A DNA stretch of 64,000 nt from CAZTQN01 sp964615765 (GTDB taxonomy: Bacteria > Planctomycetota > Phycisphaerae > Phycisphaerales > UBA1924), in contig CAZTQN010000007.1 of the NCBI GenBank assembly GCA_964615765.1, positions 1-64,000 on the forward strand, read 5' to 3'. The translations under genes and the position numbers were made by a program. This document shows positions 51,189-60,385 of this stretch, piece by piece (position 1 is the first letter of the stretch; every line of letters starts with the position of its first letter). A model generated the notes under the pieces. The model did not search any database. It was given only the letters and a program-made list of their open reading frames with translations, and had not been told where the DNA came from.

Positions 51189-51226
51189 TGGTGATGAGCG
51201 ATGGGTGCTGGTCGCGCCGGAGTGAA

Positions 51227-51877
51227 TCAGCGGCGGCGACGGAGGGCGGCGAGCCCGCCGAGGGCCAGCAGGGCGCCGGCGGTCGGGGCCGGGATGACGC
51301 CCGGGGAGCCGACTTCGCCGCCGGCGGTGGACTGGAAGGCGTTGTTGACGCCGACGACGCTGAGCTGCGAGATCGGGCCGGAGAGGCCGGCGGCGTTGTC
51401 GAAGGTGACGCCGGCGTTGGTCAGGCCGAAGGAGACGTTGGCAACAACGGTGCCGCCGCTGTTGAAGAGGTTGACGGCATCGCCGCCGCTGCTGAGGCCG
51501 ACGCCCGAGCCGCCGTAGAACGCGAAGAGCAGGTTGGCCGGGGCCGTGCCGCCGAACCAGGCGTTGATGAAGTTGGTCTGGAGGGTGGGGTCGTTCGCGC
51601 TCGAAGTGCCGTTCTCAAGGAAGACGACCGAGGCCCCGGCGGGGAGAGCGGTCAGACCACGGATGGCGACGGAAAGGGCGAGCGAGTTGGAGTTGTCGTC
51701 CATCCGCCAGCCGGTGATGTCAACGGCGGAAGCGCCGAAGTTGGTGACTTCGAACCAGTCGGCCTGATACGTGGTGTTGGAGTTGCCAGTCGCGTGGACT
51801 TCGGTGATGCGGAGTTCGGCGAAGGCGGTGGTGGCGGTCGAAGCCGCGAGCAGCGCGGCGGCGGACGAACGGATCAT
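51227..51877 (-). CDS. Exported lamin-tail-domain protein with PEP-CTERM-like sorting signal
   Basis: 216 aa from ATG 51877, with GAGGAGAG about 7 nt upstream. The signal peptide is residues 1-20, ending in TTAFA. The mature protein opens with ELRITEVHATG and ADWFEVTNFGASAVDITGWR, the lamin-tail (LTD) fold, and runs through beta strands without enzymatic motifs. The C-terminus is a sorting signal: APTAG-type motif, hydrophobic ALLALGGLAAL and a final RRRR. This is a PEP-CTERM variant in which Pro-Ala-Pro replaces PEP. It would be recognised by an exosortase/PEP-CTERM system, none of which is in the window. The protein is probably surface- or matrix-attached. Confidence 0.82.
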   Translation of the reverse strand: MIRSSAAALLAASTATTAFAELRITEVHATGNSNTTYQADWFEVTNFGASAVDITGWRMDDNSNSLALSVAIRGLTALPAGASVVFLENGTSSANDPTLQTNFINAWFGGTAPANLLFAFYGGSGVGLSSGGDAVNLFNSGGTVVANVSFGLTNAGVTFDNAAGLSGPISQLSVVGVNNAFQSTAGGEVGSPGVIPAPTAGALLALGGLAALRRRR

Positions 51878-52111
51878 GCTTTCTCTCTCCTCAATCAAGG
51901 TTGAATGAACACGGGCCGGTCAGGGCCCGCGGGGCGGAAGGTATCAGTGGTCGAGGGCCGGCACCGCGTCTTCGCACGCACCCGGCACGAACTTAACGCG
52001 ATCTTTACGGAAGAGTGAGAACGTGGGCAACTTCGCGTCCGCCGAGTCGGCAGACCGGGCTTGCGAACGGTGGGTGAACGGGCCCGGGGGCAGCGCGGCT
52101 TAGACTGTCCG

Positions 52112-52909
52112 ATGGACCAGCGGGCGCCGATCGCCGCGTTTCAGCCGTTCTCGATCGACCACGCGGTCGCGCTGGCGTGGACGCTGCCGTTGATGATCGG
52201 GGCGTGCTGGCTGGGGCGGCGGTGGTGCCGGCGCGGGCAGGACGCGCGGGAGATGACGCTCGCCGCGGCGTGGGCCGGGTTTGTCGTGTGCGTGAACGTG
52301 TGGAACCTGGTGTACTGGTTTCTGCCGGCCAACTACGACCCGAACAACTCGTGGCCGTTGCAACTGTGCGACCTGGCGTGCCTGGTCGCGCCGCTGGCGC
52401 TGCTGCCCTTGGCGAGCGGTGCGGGCCCTCAAGCCGAGCGGCTCGGGCGGGCGGCCGGGGGGCTGCGCTGGGCCCGCACGCTGCTGTACTTCTGGGGCAT
52501 CGGTTTATCGACGCAGGCGTTCGTGACGCCGACGCTGCGCGAGACGGCGGCGGACATGCAGTACTGGCTGTTCTGGCTGGTGCACGTCGCGATCGTCGGC
52601 TCGGCGGTGTACGACGTGGTTGTGCGCGGGTATCGCCCGAGCCGGCGCGACTGGATGTTCGGCGCGGGCGTCACGCTCGCGTACGGCGCGGTGGTGTTCA
52701 CGCTCAACATCCTCACCGGCGCGAACTACGGGTACGTCGGCAACACCACGCCGGAGAACCGGACGATCGTCGATGCGCTCGGGCCCTGGCCGCAGCGTGT
52801 CGGGATCATGGTGGTGATCGTGATGGCGCTGCAGGCGGCGCTGTGGGCGGTGTGGCAGATTTCGCCGGCGACGCGCGGGGGCGGGGGCGGGCGGGGTGAC
52901 GACGCCTGA
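52112..52909 (+). CDS. TIGR02206-type integral membrane protein
   Basis: 265 aa from ATG 52112. Seven to eight membrane helices; the hallmark is the short polar block NSWPLQLCDLACLVAP in the third helix region and later ANYGYVGNTTPENRTIVDALG, which fit the YwaF/TP0381-like TIGR02206 family. The function of this family is unknown. The Gly-rich C-terminal tail (RGGGGGRGDD) is extra. It lies 38 nt upstream of the sugar-phosphate transferase gene and may share its transcript. Confidence 0.8.
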   Translation: MDQRAPIAAFQPFSIDHAVALAWTLPLMIGACWLGRRWCRRGQDAREMTLAAAWAGFVVCVNVWNLVYWFLPANYDPNNSWPLQLCDLACLVAPLALLPLASGAGPQAERLGRAAGGLRWARTLLYFWGIGLSTQAFVTPTLRETAADMQYWLFWLVHVAIVGSAVYDVVVRGYRPSRRDWMFGAGVTLAYGAVVFTLNILTGANYGYVGNTTPENRTIVDALGPWPQRVGIMVVIVMALQAALWAVWQISPATRGGGGGRGDDA

Positions 52910-52947
52910 GACAACGCCCCGAGCGCCGGGTCGATTAGGATGTGCGG

Positions 52948-54165
52948 ATGGTCTGGCTCTGCCTGTCGCTGATCGCGGCGGGGTTCATCGTCGGATTGCC
53001 CGCCACGCTCGCCGCACGCACGCTCGGGCGGCGGCTGAGCGCCCTGGACTCGGCGGGCGTGCCGGGGCAGATCAAGGACGCGCCGCGGCGTGTGCCCAAC
53101 ACCGGGGGCATCGGCATCTTCGTCGGGCTCGCCGTGCCGCTGGTTGTCGGGCTGTGGTTGATGAGCGTGCCGGAGATGGCGGCGGGCGTGCTGCGCCGGG
53201 CGGCGGAGTGGCTGGGCACATCGGCGCCGACGCTGGTCGAGCGGCCCGTGCTGCCCGGGCTGGTCTTGCTGGGCGGGGCCGCGGTGCTGCACGTGGTCGG
53301 GCTGATCGACGACCGGCGCGCCCTTGGGCCTTGGCTGAAGATGGGGATCATGCTCGGGGTCGCCGCGGGCGTGGTGTGGTGGACGGACACGCGGCTGCTG
53401 ACGGTGCTGGACGGGCACGTGGGCGGGGCGTGGCTGTCGATCGCGCTGACGGTCCTGTGGATCGTCGTCATCACCAACGCGTTCAACTTTCTGGACAACA
53501 TGGACGGGCTGTCGGCGGGGGTGGCGGCGATCTGCGCCGGCGTCTTCCTCGCGGCGGCCCTCATCGGGCGGCAGTGGTACGTCGGGGCCACGCTCGGGCT
53601 GCTGGTCGGCGCGCTGGCCGCGTTCCTGGTGTTCAACTTCCCGTGGACGGAGCGTCGGCGCGAGCCGGACGGCGCCAGCCGGGGCGGGGCGTCGCTGTTC
53701 ATGGGCGACGGCGGGTCGCTCGTGGTCGGCTTCGTGCTCGCGATCATGAGCGTGCGCATGACGTACGCGAACCTGGACGGCGGGGCGAACGCGGGCGGCG
53801 TGCTGGGCGCAACGTCCCCCGCCGGCGCACCGGCCCACGCGCTGCTGACGCCGCTGATCGTGCTCGCCATCCCGCTGTATGACTTTGTCTCGGTCGTGCT
53901 GATCCGCCTGTCGCAGGGGCGCTCGCCCTTGGTGGGCGACTTGCAGCACTTCTCGCACCGGCTGGTGAAGCACGGGCTGACGCGGCGCTCGGCGGTGCTG
54001 GTGATCTACGGGTGCACGATGATCACGGGCATCGGCGGGATGCTGCTGCCGGCGCTGGAGCCCTGGCAGGCGGTGCTGGTGGGCGTGCAGACGGTGCTGG
54101 TGCTGCTGGTGATCGCGCTGTACGAGTACGCCCGCGGGCAGACCGGGCCGGAGGGTGCGCCGTGA
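52948..54165 (+). CDS. Polyprenyl-phosphate sugar-1-phosphate transferase (WecA/MraY family)
   Basis: 405 aa from ATG 52948, with AGGA 7 nt upstream; a GTG at 52942 is possible. About ten membrane helices. Conserved cytosolic motifs are VVGLIDDRRALG (about 118-129), NFLDNMDGLSAG (about 182-193, catalytic Asp), MGDGGSLVVG (about 252-261) and a His-rich loop HFSHRLVKHGLTRRSA. These place it in glycosyltransferase family 4, the WecA-like branch, which transfers a sugar-1-phosphate to undecaprenyl phosphate at the inner membrane as the first step of O-antigen or other glycan synthesis. Its stop overlaps the start of the O-antigen-ligase-like gene (GTGA), consistent with a shared pathway. Confidence 0.9.
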   Translation: MVWLCLSLIAAGFIVGLPATLAARTLGRRLSALDSAGVPGQIKDAPRRVPNTGGIGIFVGLAVPLVVGLWLMSVPEMAAGVLRRAAEWLGTSAPTLVERPVLPGLVLLGGAAVLHVVGLIDDRRALGPWLKMGIMLGVAAGVVWWTDTRLLTVLDGHVGGAWLSIALTVLWIVVITNAFNFLDNMDGLSAGVAAICAGVFLAAALIGRQWYVGATLGLLVGALAAFLVFNFPWTERRREPDGASRGGASLFMGDGGSLVVGFVLAIMSVRMTYANLDGGANAGGVLGATSPAGAPAHALLTPLIVLAIPLYDFVSVVLIRLSQGRSPLVGDLQHFSHRLVKHGLTRRSAVLVIYGCTMITGIGGMLLPALEPWQAVLVGVQTVLVLLVIALYEYARGQTGPEGAP

Positions 54166-56666
54166 CCAGCACGACCAGCGCGGTGAACGTCGGCGTGCAG
54201 CGCGGGCGGGGTCTGCTCTGGCTCGGGCTCACGCTTGTGCTCGCGCCGCTGCTGATCCGCGCGACCAGCACGCTCTCGCTCATGCCCGGGTGGGACATGG
54301 ACCCGCTGGTGCTCGGCGATATCCGCACGGGGCTGACGCCGGCCGGCTCGCTTTTGATCGACGTGATCGTGCTGCTGGGGGCGGGGCTGCTGCTCGTCGG
54401 TGCCCGTGCGCTGGGCGCGGGGGCGAGCGGGGCATCGCTGCTGTTGGCGGGCGTGGGCTCGATCGGCGTGGTGGCGCACGCCGTGGCGCTGGGCGAGGGC
54501 GTCGACCTCGGGCACGCGCGGGTCGGGGCGGCGTGGATGAGCGCGGTGTGGGCGGGCGTGGGCCTGTGGCACGCGGCCCGGGCGGATCGGCGCGTGCTGT
54601 CGGTCGCGGCGGGCATCATCGGCGGGCTGCTGGCGCTCCTCGCGCTGCGCGGCGCGCAGGAGTGGTTCATCGAGCACCCGCGCCAGGTCGCCGCGTTCAC
54701 CGCCGACAAGGACCGCATCCTCGCGTCGCACGGGTGGTCGCCGGGCTCGTCGTCGGCGCTGGGGTTTGAACGCCGCCTGATGCAACGGGAAGCCTCCGGC
54801 TGGTTCGGGCTCTCGAACGTGTACGCGTCCTTGGCGGCGGGCGGCGTGGTGCTGTTCATCGGGCTGCTCGCCGAGGCCTATCGACGGTGGCGACAGCCGG
54901 GCGCGGGCCCGAGCGCGGGCGTGCGAGCGGCGCTGCTCACGGCCCTCGGCGGGGCGGTGGTCGCCGCCGGGGCGCTCTCGTTTGCGCAGAGCAAGGGCGG
55001 GCTGATCGCGGCCGTCGCCGGGCTGGTGGCGCTGGCGAGTTTGCTGCTGCTGAGAGGCACCGTGCGGCGGGCCCGCGTCAGCGCCGGGCGTGCACGCGTC
55101 TTGGGCGGAGTCGTCGGCGTTGGGGCCGTGCTCGGGGCGCTGGCGCTGATCAGCATTCGCGGGGCCGTCGGCGAGCGACTCGGCGAATTGAGCCTGCTGT
55201 TCCGCTGGTTTTACGCCCAAGCCGCGGGGCGCATGTTCGGAGACCACCCGCTGTGGGGCGTGGGGCCCGACGGCTTCCAGGCGGCGTACGCGCTCGCGAA
55301 GAACCCGCTGAGCCCGGAAGAAGTCACCAGCCCGCACATTCTTGCGCTCGACTATCTCGCGATGCTGGGCGTGTTCGGGCTGGCGTGGGTGGTGCTGCTG
55401 ATGCGGGCGGCGTGGGCGTGCGGCGCGGGCGCGGTGCGTGTGCCCGACGCGGACGACGCCGAGCCCACGGACATTGACCCTACCGACCGCACGCCCATGC
55501 GCGTGCTGCTGGTCGTCCCCGCGATCGCGACCATCGGCGCGACGTACCTGCAGGGCGTCGTGGTCACGCCGGAACTCGCGCTGGTTCGTCTGTTCGGGCT
55601 GATCGCCTGGTGCACGCTGGGCTGGGGCGTGCTGGTCGCGACGCGCGCGGGAGCGGGCGGGCGCGGCGGGGTGCCCGTCACGCTCGCGCTCGGCGCCTCG
55701 GCCCTGGGGCTCGCGGCCCATGCACAGATCGACGTCGCCGGCTCGTGGTCGCAGAGCGCCGGGCTCATCGCCGCGTGGATCGGGCTGGGGGCCGTCGGGT
55801 CGCGGCCTGTTCGAAGGACGGGCGACGCCGGCGGCACGCGCTGGCTGACCTTCGGCGTGCTGGCGACGGGCGTGCTCGCGGGCGTCATGACGTTGTGCAC
55901 ATATCGCGCGGCGGAGTGGCAGGGGCACCTGACCGCCGCGACGCGAGCGCTCGAGCCGGTGACGGACCTGCGCCAGCGGGTGGAACTGCTGCGGGAAGCC
56001 CTGCAGGAACGGCGTCCGCCGCGGGAAGGGATTGAGCAGATCGCCGCGGATCTCGGTGCCACGCTCGGGAGCGCCCCGCCGCGGGATGAGCAGTCGTTCG
56101 CGCGGGCGATGCTGGACCTGGAGACGCGCTTGATCCCGGCGGCGGTGGAAGAACTCCGCAAGGCCGACGCGGCGGACCCGGGCGACCCGCGGGCCCGCCG
56201 CGAAGCCAGCCGCGCGCTGACGCGGATGGCCGAGCAGTTCCGGGCAACCGGGCGGTTGGACGCGGCGTTGGCGGCGCTGGTCGAGGCCGAGCGTGTGCTC
56301 CGCGTCGACCCAGCGGTGCTCCGTCCGGGCGATCAACCGGTGGACCGGCCCAGCGGCGGGGAGTGGTTCGCGCTGTTCCTTGTGCGGGATCGGCGGGCCG
56401 ATATCGGGACGGACCTTGGGGCCCGCCGCGCGTCGATCGTGGCGTTGGAAAAGGCCATCGCGCTGGACCCGTACAACCTGGACCTGGTGCGGCGGCGGTA
56501 CCGGCTGGCGAAGGCGGCGGGGGACGGCGCGGGGGCGGCGAGCTGGGCGGGCCGGGCCCTGGAACTGCACGGGCTGATGCGTCTGGACGCGGGCGTCCGA
56601 GGGCTGAGCCCGGCGGAACTGGCGGAGATGCGGGCCGCCGTGCCACCCGCGACCGGCGGATCTTGA
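54162..56666 (+). CDS. O-antigen ligase-like membrane protein with soluble C-terminus
   Basis: 834 aa, GTG start at 54162 overlapping the previous stop. The N-terminal 570 residues have at least ten membrane helices and the Wzy_C-type periplasmic loop, including SKGGLIAAVAGL and GDHPLWGVGPDGFQAAY, as in O-antigen ligases and polymerases. From about 590 on the chain is soluble, with helical repeats (ALAALVEAERVLRVDPAVLR, EKAIALDPYNLDLVRRRY) resembling TPRs. Ligases with TPR tails are known in bacteria. The partner transferase upstream supports a role in transferring or polymerising a lipid-linked glycan. The acceptor is unknown. A promoter for fusA overlaps its 3' end. Confidence 0.82.
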   Translation: MTSTTSAVNVGVQRGRGLLWLGLTLVLAPLLIRATSTLSLMPGWDMDPLVLGDIRTGLTPAGSLLIDVIVLLGAGLLLVGARALGAGASGASLLLAGVGSIGVVAHAVALGEGVDLGHARVGAAWMSAVWAGVGLWHAARADRRVLSVAAGIIGGLLALLALRGAQEWFIEHPRQVAAFTADKDRILASHGWSPGSSSALGFERRLMQREASGWFGLSNVYASLAAGGVVLFIGLLAEAYRRWRQPGAGPSAGVRAALLTALGGAVVAAGALSFAQSKGGLIAAVAGLVALASLLLLRGTVRRARVSAGRARVLGGVVGVGAVLGALALISIRGAVGERLGELSLLFRWFYAQAAGRMFGDHPLWGVGPDGFQAAYALAKNPLSPEEVTSPHILALDYLAMLGVFGLAWVVLLMRAAWACGAGAVRVPDADDAEPTDIDPTDRTPMRVLLVVPAIATIGATYLQGVVVTPELALVRLFGLIAWCTLGWGVLVATRAGAGGRGGVPVTLALGASALGLAAHAQIDVAGSWSQSAGLIAAWIGLGAVGSRPVRRTGDAGGTRWLTFGVLATGVLAGVMTLCTYRAAEWQGHLTAATRALEPVTDLRQRVELLREALQERRPPREGIEQIAADLGATLGSAPPRDEQSFARAMLDLETRLIPAAVEELRKADAADPGDPRARREASRALTRMAEQFRATGRLDAALAALVEAERVLRVDPAVLRPGDQPVDRPSGGEWFALFLVRDRRADIGTDLGARRASIVALEKAIALDPYNLDLVRRRYRLAKAAGDGAGAASWAGRALELHGLMRLDAGVRGLSPAELAEMRAAVPPATGGS

Positions 56667-56690
56667 TTTTTTGAGCCTGCGGGCTATGAT
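56663..56690 (+). promoter_or_regulatory. Sigma70-type promoter for fusA
   Basis: TTGATT (56663-56668, 4/6) and TATGAT (56685-56690, 5/6) are separated by 16 nt and overlap the stop codon of the preceding gene. This is the best promoter match seen in the window. Transcription would start near 56697, about 394 nt before the fusA ATG. Confidence 0.6.
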
Positions 56691-57090
56691 CGGGCCCTGT
56701 TCGGCGTGTGCGCACAGCGTGCGCGCCGAAGGCGAAACGAGCGATCCGGACCGAGCCTTCACGCACCGAAATCGAGCATGTCCAGCATGTCCAGCGACGG
56801 CCCATCCGAAGATCCGGACGAAGACCGCCCCTGACGCTCCGGGCGAGCAGAGGGCGAAGCGCATCGGCGCTGCCGGCGGGGATGCCTGCTCCGCCGCCCG
56901 CCATTCTCCTTCCGCCGCTCGCCCTCCCCGCTGGACCCCGCTCGTTCGTCCTCTGCCCAAGCAGCCTGAACGTGCGTCCCGCCCGCCGGCCTGGCAAAGG
57001 CCGGTGACGGGACCAGTATCCCAGACGAAACACCCCTGTTGAATCAACCGCGACAACGCACGACGCACCCCTGAAAGAGTCGAGACGACC
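56691..57090 (+). other. Long fusA leader
   Basis: 400 bases from the promoter to the fusA start. Two frames stay open across most of it, but they lack ribosome binding sites and have no recognisable domain. A short acidic frame (56778-56834, 18 codons, beginning MSSMSS) could be a leader peptide, but this is weak. No ribosomal-protein operator structure was recognised by eye. Confidence 0.45.
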
Positions 57091-59205
57091 ATGCCCACCG
57101 ATCTGAGTCACATCCGCAACTTCGGCATTTGCGCCCACATCGACGCCGGCAAAACCACGGTGTCCGAGCGCATCCTGTACTACACCGGCAAGAACTACAA
57201 GATCGGGGAGGTGCACGAGGGCACCGCGACGATGGACTTCCTGCAGGAAGAGCAGGAGCGCGGGATCACGATCCAGTCGGCCGCGACGACCTGCCCGTGG
57301 ACGTTCAAGGGCCGCGAGTTCAAGCTCAACCTGATCGACACCCCGGGGCACGTGGACTTCACGATCGAAGTCGAGCGTTCGCTCCGCGTGCTGGACGGCG
57401 CGGTGGCGGTGTTCGACGGGAAGGAAGGGGTCGAGGCCCAGTCCGAGACGGTGTGGCGTCAGGCCGACCGGTACAAGGTGCCGCGTCTGTGCTTCGTCAA
57501 CAAGATGGACAAGATCGGGGCCTCGTTCGAGTTCTCGTTCGGCACGATCAAGAGCCGCCTGGGCGCCAACGGGATCCCGATCCAGGTGCCGATCGGCCTG
57601 GGGCACGAGCACAAGGGCATCGTCGACCTGATGACGATGCGGGCGTACTTCTTCGAAGGGGAGAAGGGCGAGAAGGTCATCGAGCGCGACGTGCCGGATG
57701 ACATGCTCGAGGACACCAAGAACTGGCGCAAGATGATGGTCGAGAAGATCGCCGAGCTCGACGACGCGCTGATGGACAAGTACCTCGCGGACGAGAACTC
57801 CCCCACCGTCGACGAGATGAAGGCGGCCCTGCGCAAGGGGACGATCGCCCGCGCCTGCTACCCGGTGCTGTGCGGGGCGGCGCTGCGGAACATCGGCGTG
57901 CAGCGCCTGCTGGACGCGGTGTGCGACTACCTGCCCTCGCCGACGGAGAAGCCCGACGTCACGGGGACGGACCCGAAGGACAAGGAAATCGCGCTGTCCC
58001 GCCCGCACGACCCGAGCGCGCCGTTCAGCGCCCTGGTGTTCAAGGTCGTCAACGACCAGCACGGGGACCTGACGTACATCCGCGTCTACTCGGGCACGCT
58101 GCAGAAGGGGACGCGCGTCATCAACCCCGGCAACGGCAAGAAGGAAAACGCGTCGCGCATCTTCGAGATGCACGCGCAGAACCGCATCCCGCTCGAAGAG
58201 ACCAGCGCCGGCAACATCGTCGCCGTCGTCGGGATCAAGGACTCGATGACCGGCGACACGCTGTGCGACGCCGAGAACCCCATCATCCTCGAGCGCATGT
58301 TCTTCCCCGAGCCGGTCATCTCGATGTCGATCGAGCCCAAGACGCAGGACGACAAGCGCAAGCTGTCCGAAGCGCTCGGCGTGATCCGGCGCGAAGACCC
58401 CTCGTTCCGCTCCAACTACAACGAAGAGACGGGCGAGACGATCATCTCCGGGATGGGCGAGCTGCACCTTGAAATCATCAAGAACAAGCTCACCCGCGAT
58501 ATGAAGATCAACGTCAACGTCGGTAAGCCCAAGGTGTCGTACCGCGAGGCGATCACCAAGACCGTCACCGACGTGCGCGGGCTGTTCAAGAAGCAGACCG
58601 GCGGGCGCGGGAAGTTCGGCGACGCCGTCATCTCCCTCGAACCCTTCACCGCCCAGCAGGCGGCCGAGGCCGAGCTCGACTTTGAAGACGGCGTGGCGTT
58701 CGAAAACGCCGTCGTCGGCGGCGTGATCCCGAAGGAGTTCATCCCGTCGGTCGAGTACGGCGTGCGCCAGGCCGCCAAGAGCGGCGTGTTCGCGGGCTAC
58801 CAGCTCATCAACATCAAGGTCACGCTGACCTACGGCTCGTACCACGACGTCGACTCGGACCAGCTCTCCTTCGAGCAGGCCGGGCGCATCGCGCTGCAGG
58901 AAGCCGTCGCCCGGGCCGGCGCGACGCTCCTCGAGCCGATCATGAAGGTCGTCGTCACCGTGCCGAACGACTACCTCGGCAACATCACCGGGGACATCAA
59001 CTCCCGGCGCGGGATGATCATCGACACCGACGACCGCGGCGTGGTGAAGCTGGTGACGGCGGAAATCCCGCTCGAGCAGCTCTTCGGGTACACCACCGCG
59101 ATCCGCGGCATGTCCCAGGGCCGCGCCAGCGCGACCATGGAGTTCCTCGAATACCGCCAGATGCCCGCCAACCTCGTCAAGGCGATCAAGGAAGAAGGCA
59201 AGTAA
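57091..59205 (+). CDS. fusA: Elongation factor G
   Basis: 704 aa from ATG 57091. A translational GTPase: G1 AHIDAGKTT (15-23), the switch region with QEEQERGITIQSAATTC, G3 DTPGHVDF (about 85), G4 NKMD (about 142) and five EF-G domains in the normal order and length. It catalyses ribosome translocation and, with RRF, recycling. It stands alone, without rpsL, rpsG or tuf. This is unlike the classical str operon, so it may be one of several EF-G paralogues common in planctomycetes; which paralogue cannot be decided here. It has its own promoter, a long leader and a terminator. Confidence 0.95.
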   Translation: MPTDLSHIRNFGICAHIDAGKTTVSERILYYTGKNYKIGEVHEGTATMDFLQEEQERGITIQSAATTCPWTFKGREFKLNLIDTPGHVDFTIEVERSLRVLDGAVAVFDGKEGVEAQSETVWRQADRYKVPRLCFVNKMDKIGASFEFSFGTIKSRLGANGIPIQVPIGLGHEHKGIVDLMTMRAYFFEGEKGEKVIERDVPDDMLEDTKNWRKMMVEKIAELDDALMDKYLADENSPTVDEMKAALRKGTIARACYPVLCGAALRNIGVQRLLDAVCDYLPSPTEKPDVTGTDPKDKEIALSRPHDPSAPFSALVFKVVNDQHGDLTYIRVYSGTLQKGTRVINPGNGKKENASRIFEMHAQNRIPLEETSAGNIVAVVGIKDSMTGDTLCDAENPIILERMFFPEPVISMSIEPKTQDDKRKLSEALGVIRREDPSFRSNYNEETGETIISGMGELHLEIIKNKLTRDMKINVNVGKPKVSYREAITKTVTDVRGLFKKQTGGRGKFGDAVISLEPFTAQQAAEAELDFEDGVAFENAVVGGVIPKEFIPSVEYGVRQAAKSGVFAGYQLINIKVTLTYGSYHDVDSDQLSFEQAGRIALQEAVARAGATLLEPIMKVVVTVPNDYLGNITGDINSRRGMIIDTDDRGVVKLVTAEIPLEQLFGYTTAIRGMSQGRASATMEFLEYRQMPANLVKAIKEEGK

Positions 59206-59228
59206 GCCACTCGCTGCAACTGACTCGA

Positions 59229-59264
59229 GCGGTGTCGCCGACTTTGGCGACACCGCTTTTTTTC
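59229..59264 (+). terminator. Very strong intrinsic terminator of fusA
   Basis: A perfect 11-bp stem, GCGGTGTCGCC (59229-59239) with GGCGACACCGC (59246-59256), a 6-nt loop and a TTTTTTT tail, 23 nt after the fusA stop. Confidence 0.95.
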
Positions 59265-59282
59265 TAGCAGCCTTTTTTGGTC

Positions 59283-60293
59283 TTAGATGAGGCCGCCATC
59301 AAGTTCAGTGATTCTAACCGCAAAATTGGCGTGATCGCGTTCAGCACGGGCCAGCTTTACAAACGGATTAGCTCTCCGGGCCATTCTAAATACCCTGTGG
59401 CGGTCAGCGACTTCGCTCCGACATCCCGCGATCACCATCTCCAATGCCGATGGAGGAAATGCGCGCACAGACTTCAATCCCGACTCTGAACTATTGCGAA
59501 GCGTCACAAACCTCCACTCCATTTCGTAGCTCCATTGATTAGCCTTAACATTTGCAACTTCCTCCGGCCCGAAAGGGATTCCTTCATAAGGCTTGCCAAA
59601 AACCAGATGATCAACCAGTTCGCCTAGGCTCTCGATCTCCGGCAGTTGCTTGCAGTATTGCACTGGACGAGCACGAACACGCCAAGTCGCTTCAAGTATC
59701 TTCGCATTAAATCCGAGCACGAACCCCCGGTGCATTTCAGAGTAATGCGACCACATCAGCATGTGGTCGCACGCCTGCGAGAAACAGCATACTCTCAAGC
59801 ATTCGCGGAAATCTGTAAGAAATCTTGGTCCATTATTTACTTGCGCAAGGACATTCGCTGCAAACTCCTCGGCTTGGTGTGCTTTCGTGTCATCATCCAA
59901 GTGGGCGATAGCGTCCGCGAAACTCAGGAGTTTGGATAAGAACCGTGGGTCACAACCTTCTGGCGGAGTGACTCGACGCATAATCGTTTCCACGATGCGG
60001 CGGAACATGGCACCATGTCCATCGCCCTCCCGTAGCTGCCACAGCACGTCCCATTGTCCATCAAAAGGATCGTTAAATGCTAGCGGGGAGCTCCACTGCA
60101 AATGGGTATCACACAGGCACTTGAAAACACCGTCTACGCCAACGTACTTGTAGAGCATGGCGGGTAAATCGCTGGTGCATGCCGGAGAGGCTGAGTCACT
60201 ACATTCTAAGCCGGCTGCTTCAGCCGATGAATCCACGCGATGCGACTGGGCTGAGTCACCGCCATGAATGCTGCTTTCCGATGTTCCATCCAT
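59283..60293 (-). CDS. DUF2971 protein, probably acquired
   Basis: 336 aa from ATG 60293; an internal ATG at 60158 (MLYKYVG) is where this family usually begins and would give 291 aa. The family pattern is present: LYKYVGVDGVFKCL, SSPLAFNDPFDGQW, VCCFSQACDHMLMWSHY and HRGFVLGFNA. DUF2971 proteins are of unknown function and are frequently found in accessory or defence-rich regions. Composition is strikingly different: roughly half GC and AT-ending codons, against the GC-ending bias of neighbours, which suggests recent horizontal transfer. No integrase, transposase, tRNA target or inverted repeat flanks it. It sits just after the fusA terminator. Confidence 0.78.
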   Translation of the reverse strand: MDGTSESSIHGGDSAQSHRVDSSAEAAGLECSDSASPACTSDLPAMLYKYVGVDGVFKCLCDTHLQWSSPLAFNDPFDGQWDVLWQLREGDGHGAMFRRIVETIMRRVTPPEGCDPRFLSKLLSFADAIAHLDDDTKAHQAEEFAANVLAQVNNGPRFLTDFRECLRVCCFSQACDHMLMWSHYSEMHRGFVLGFNAKILEATWRVRARPVQYCKQLPEIESLGELVDHLVFGKPYEGIPFGPEEVANVKANQWSYEMEWRFVTLRNSSESGLKSVRAFPPSALEMVIAGCRSEVADRHRVFRMARRANPFVKLARAERDHANFAVRITELDGGLI

Positions 60294-60385
60294 TAGCGTG
60301 TACTGCCTTCGCAATGAAATACAGCGCTGAAAGACCCGCCGGCAGGGCTCGGGCACAGTGTACCCGGACGCTGGGCTTTGCATCA

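Noticed and set aside
56708..57042. Two frames of about 100-120 codons in the fusA leader
   Set aside because: They are Arg/Pro/Ala-rich, lack starts with ribosome sites and end close to fusA. They are more likely untranslated leader.
55885..59253. 1122-codon minus-strand frame opposite fusA
   Set aside because: It is antisense to a definite EF-G gene and has shadow-like composition.
59265..60385. Mobile element around the DUF2971 gene
   Set aside because: Composition is foreign, but no transposase, integrase, terminal inverted repeat or target duplication was seen.
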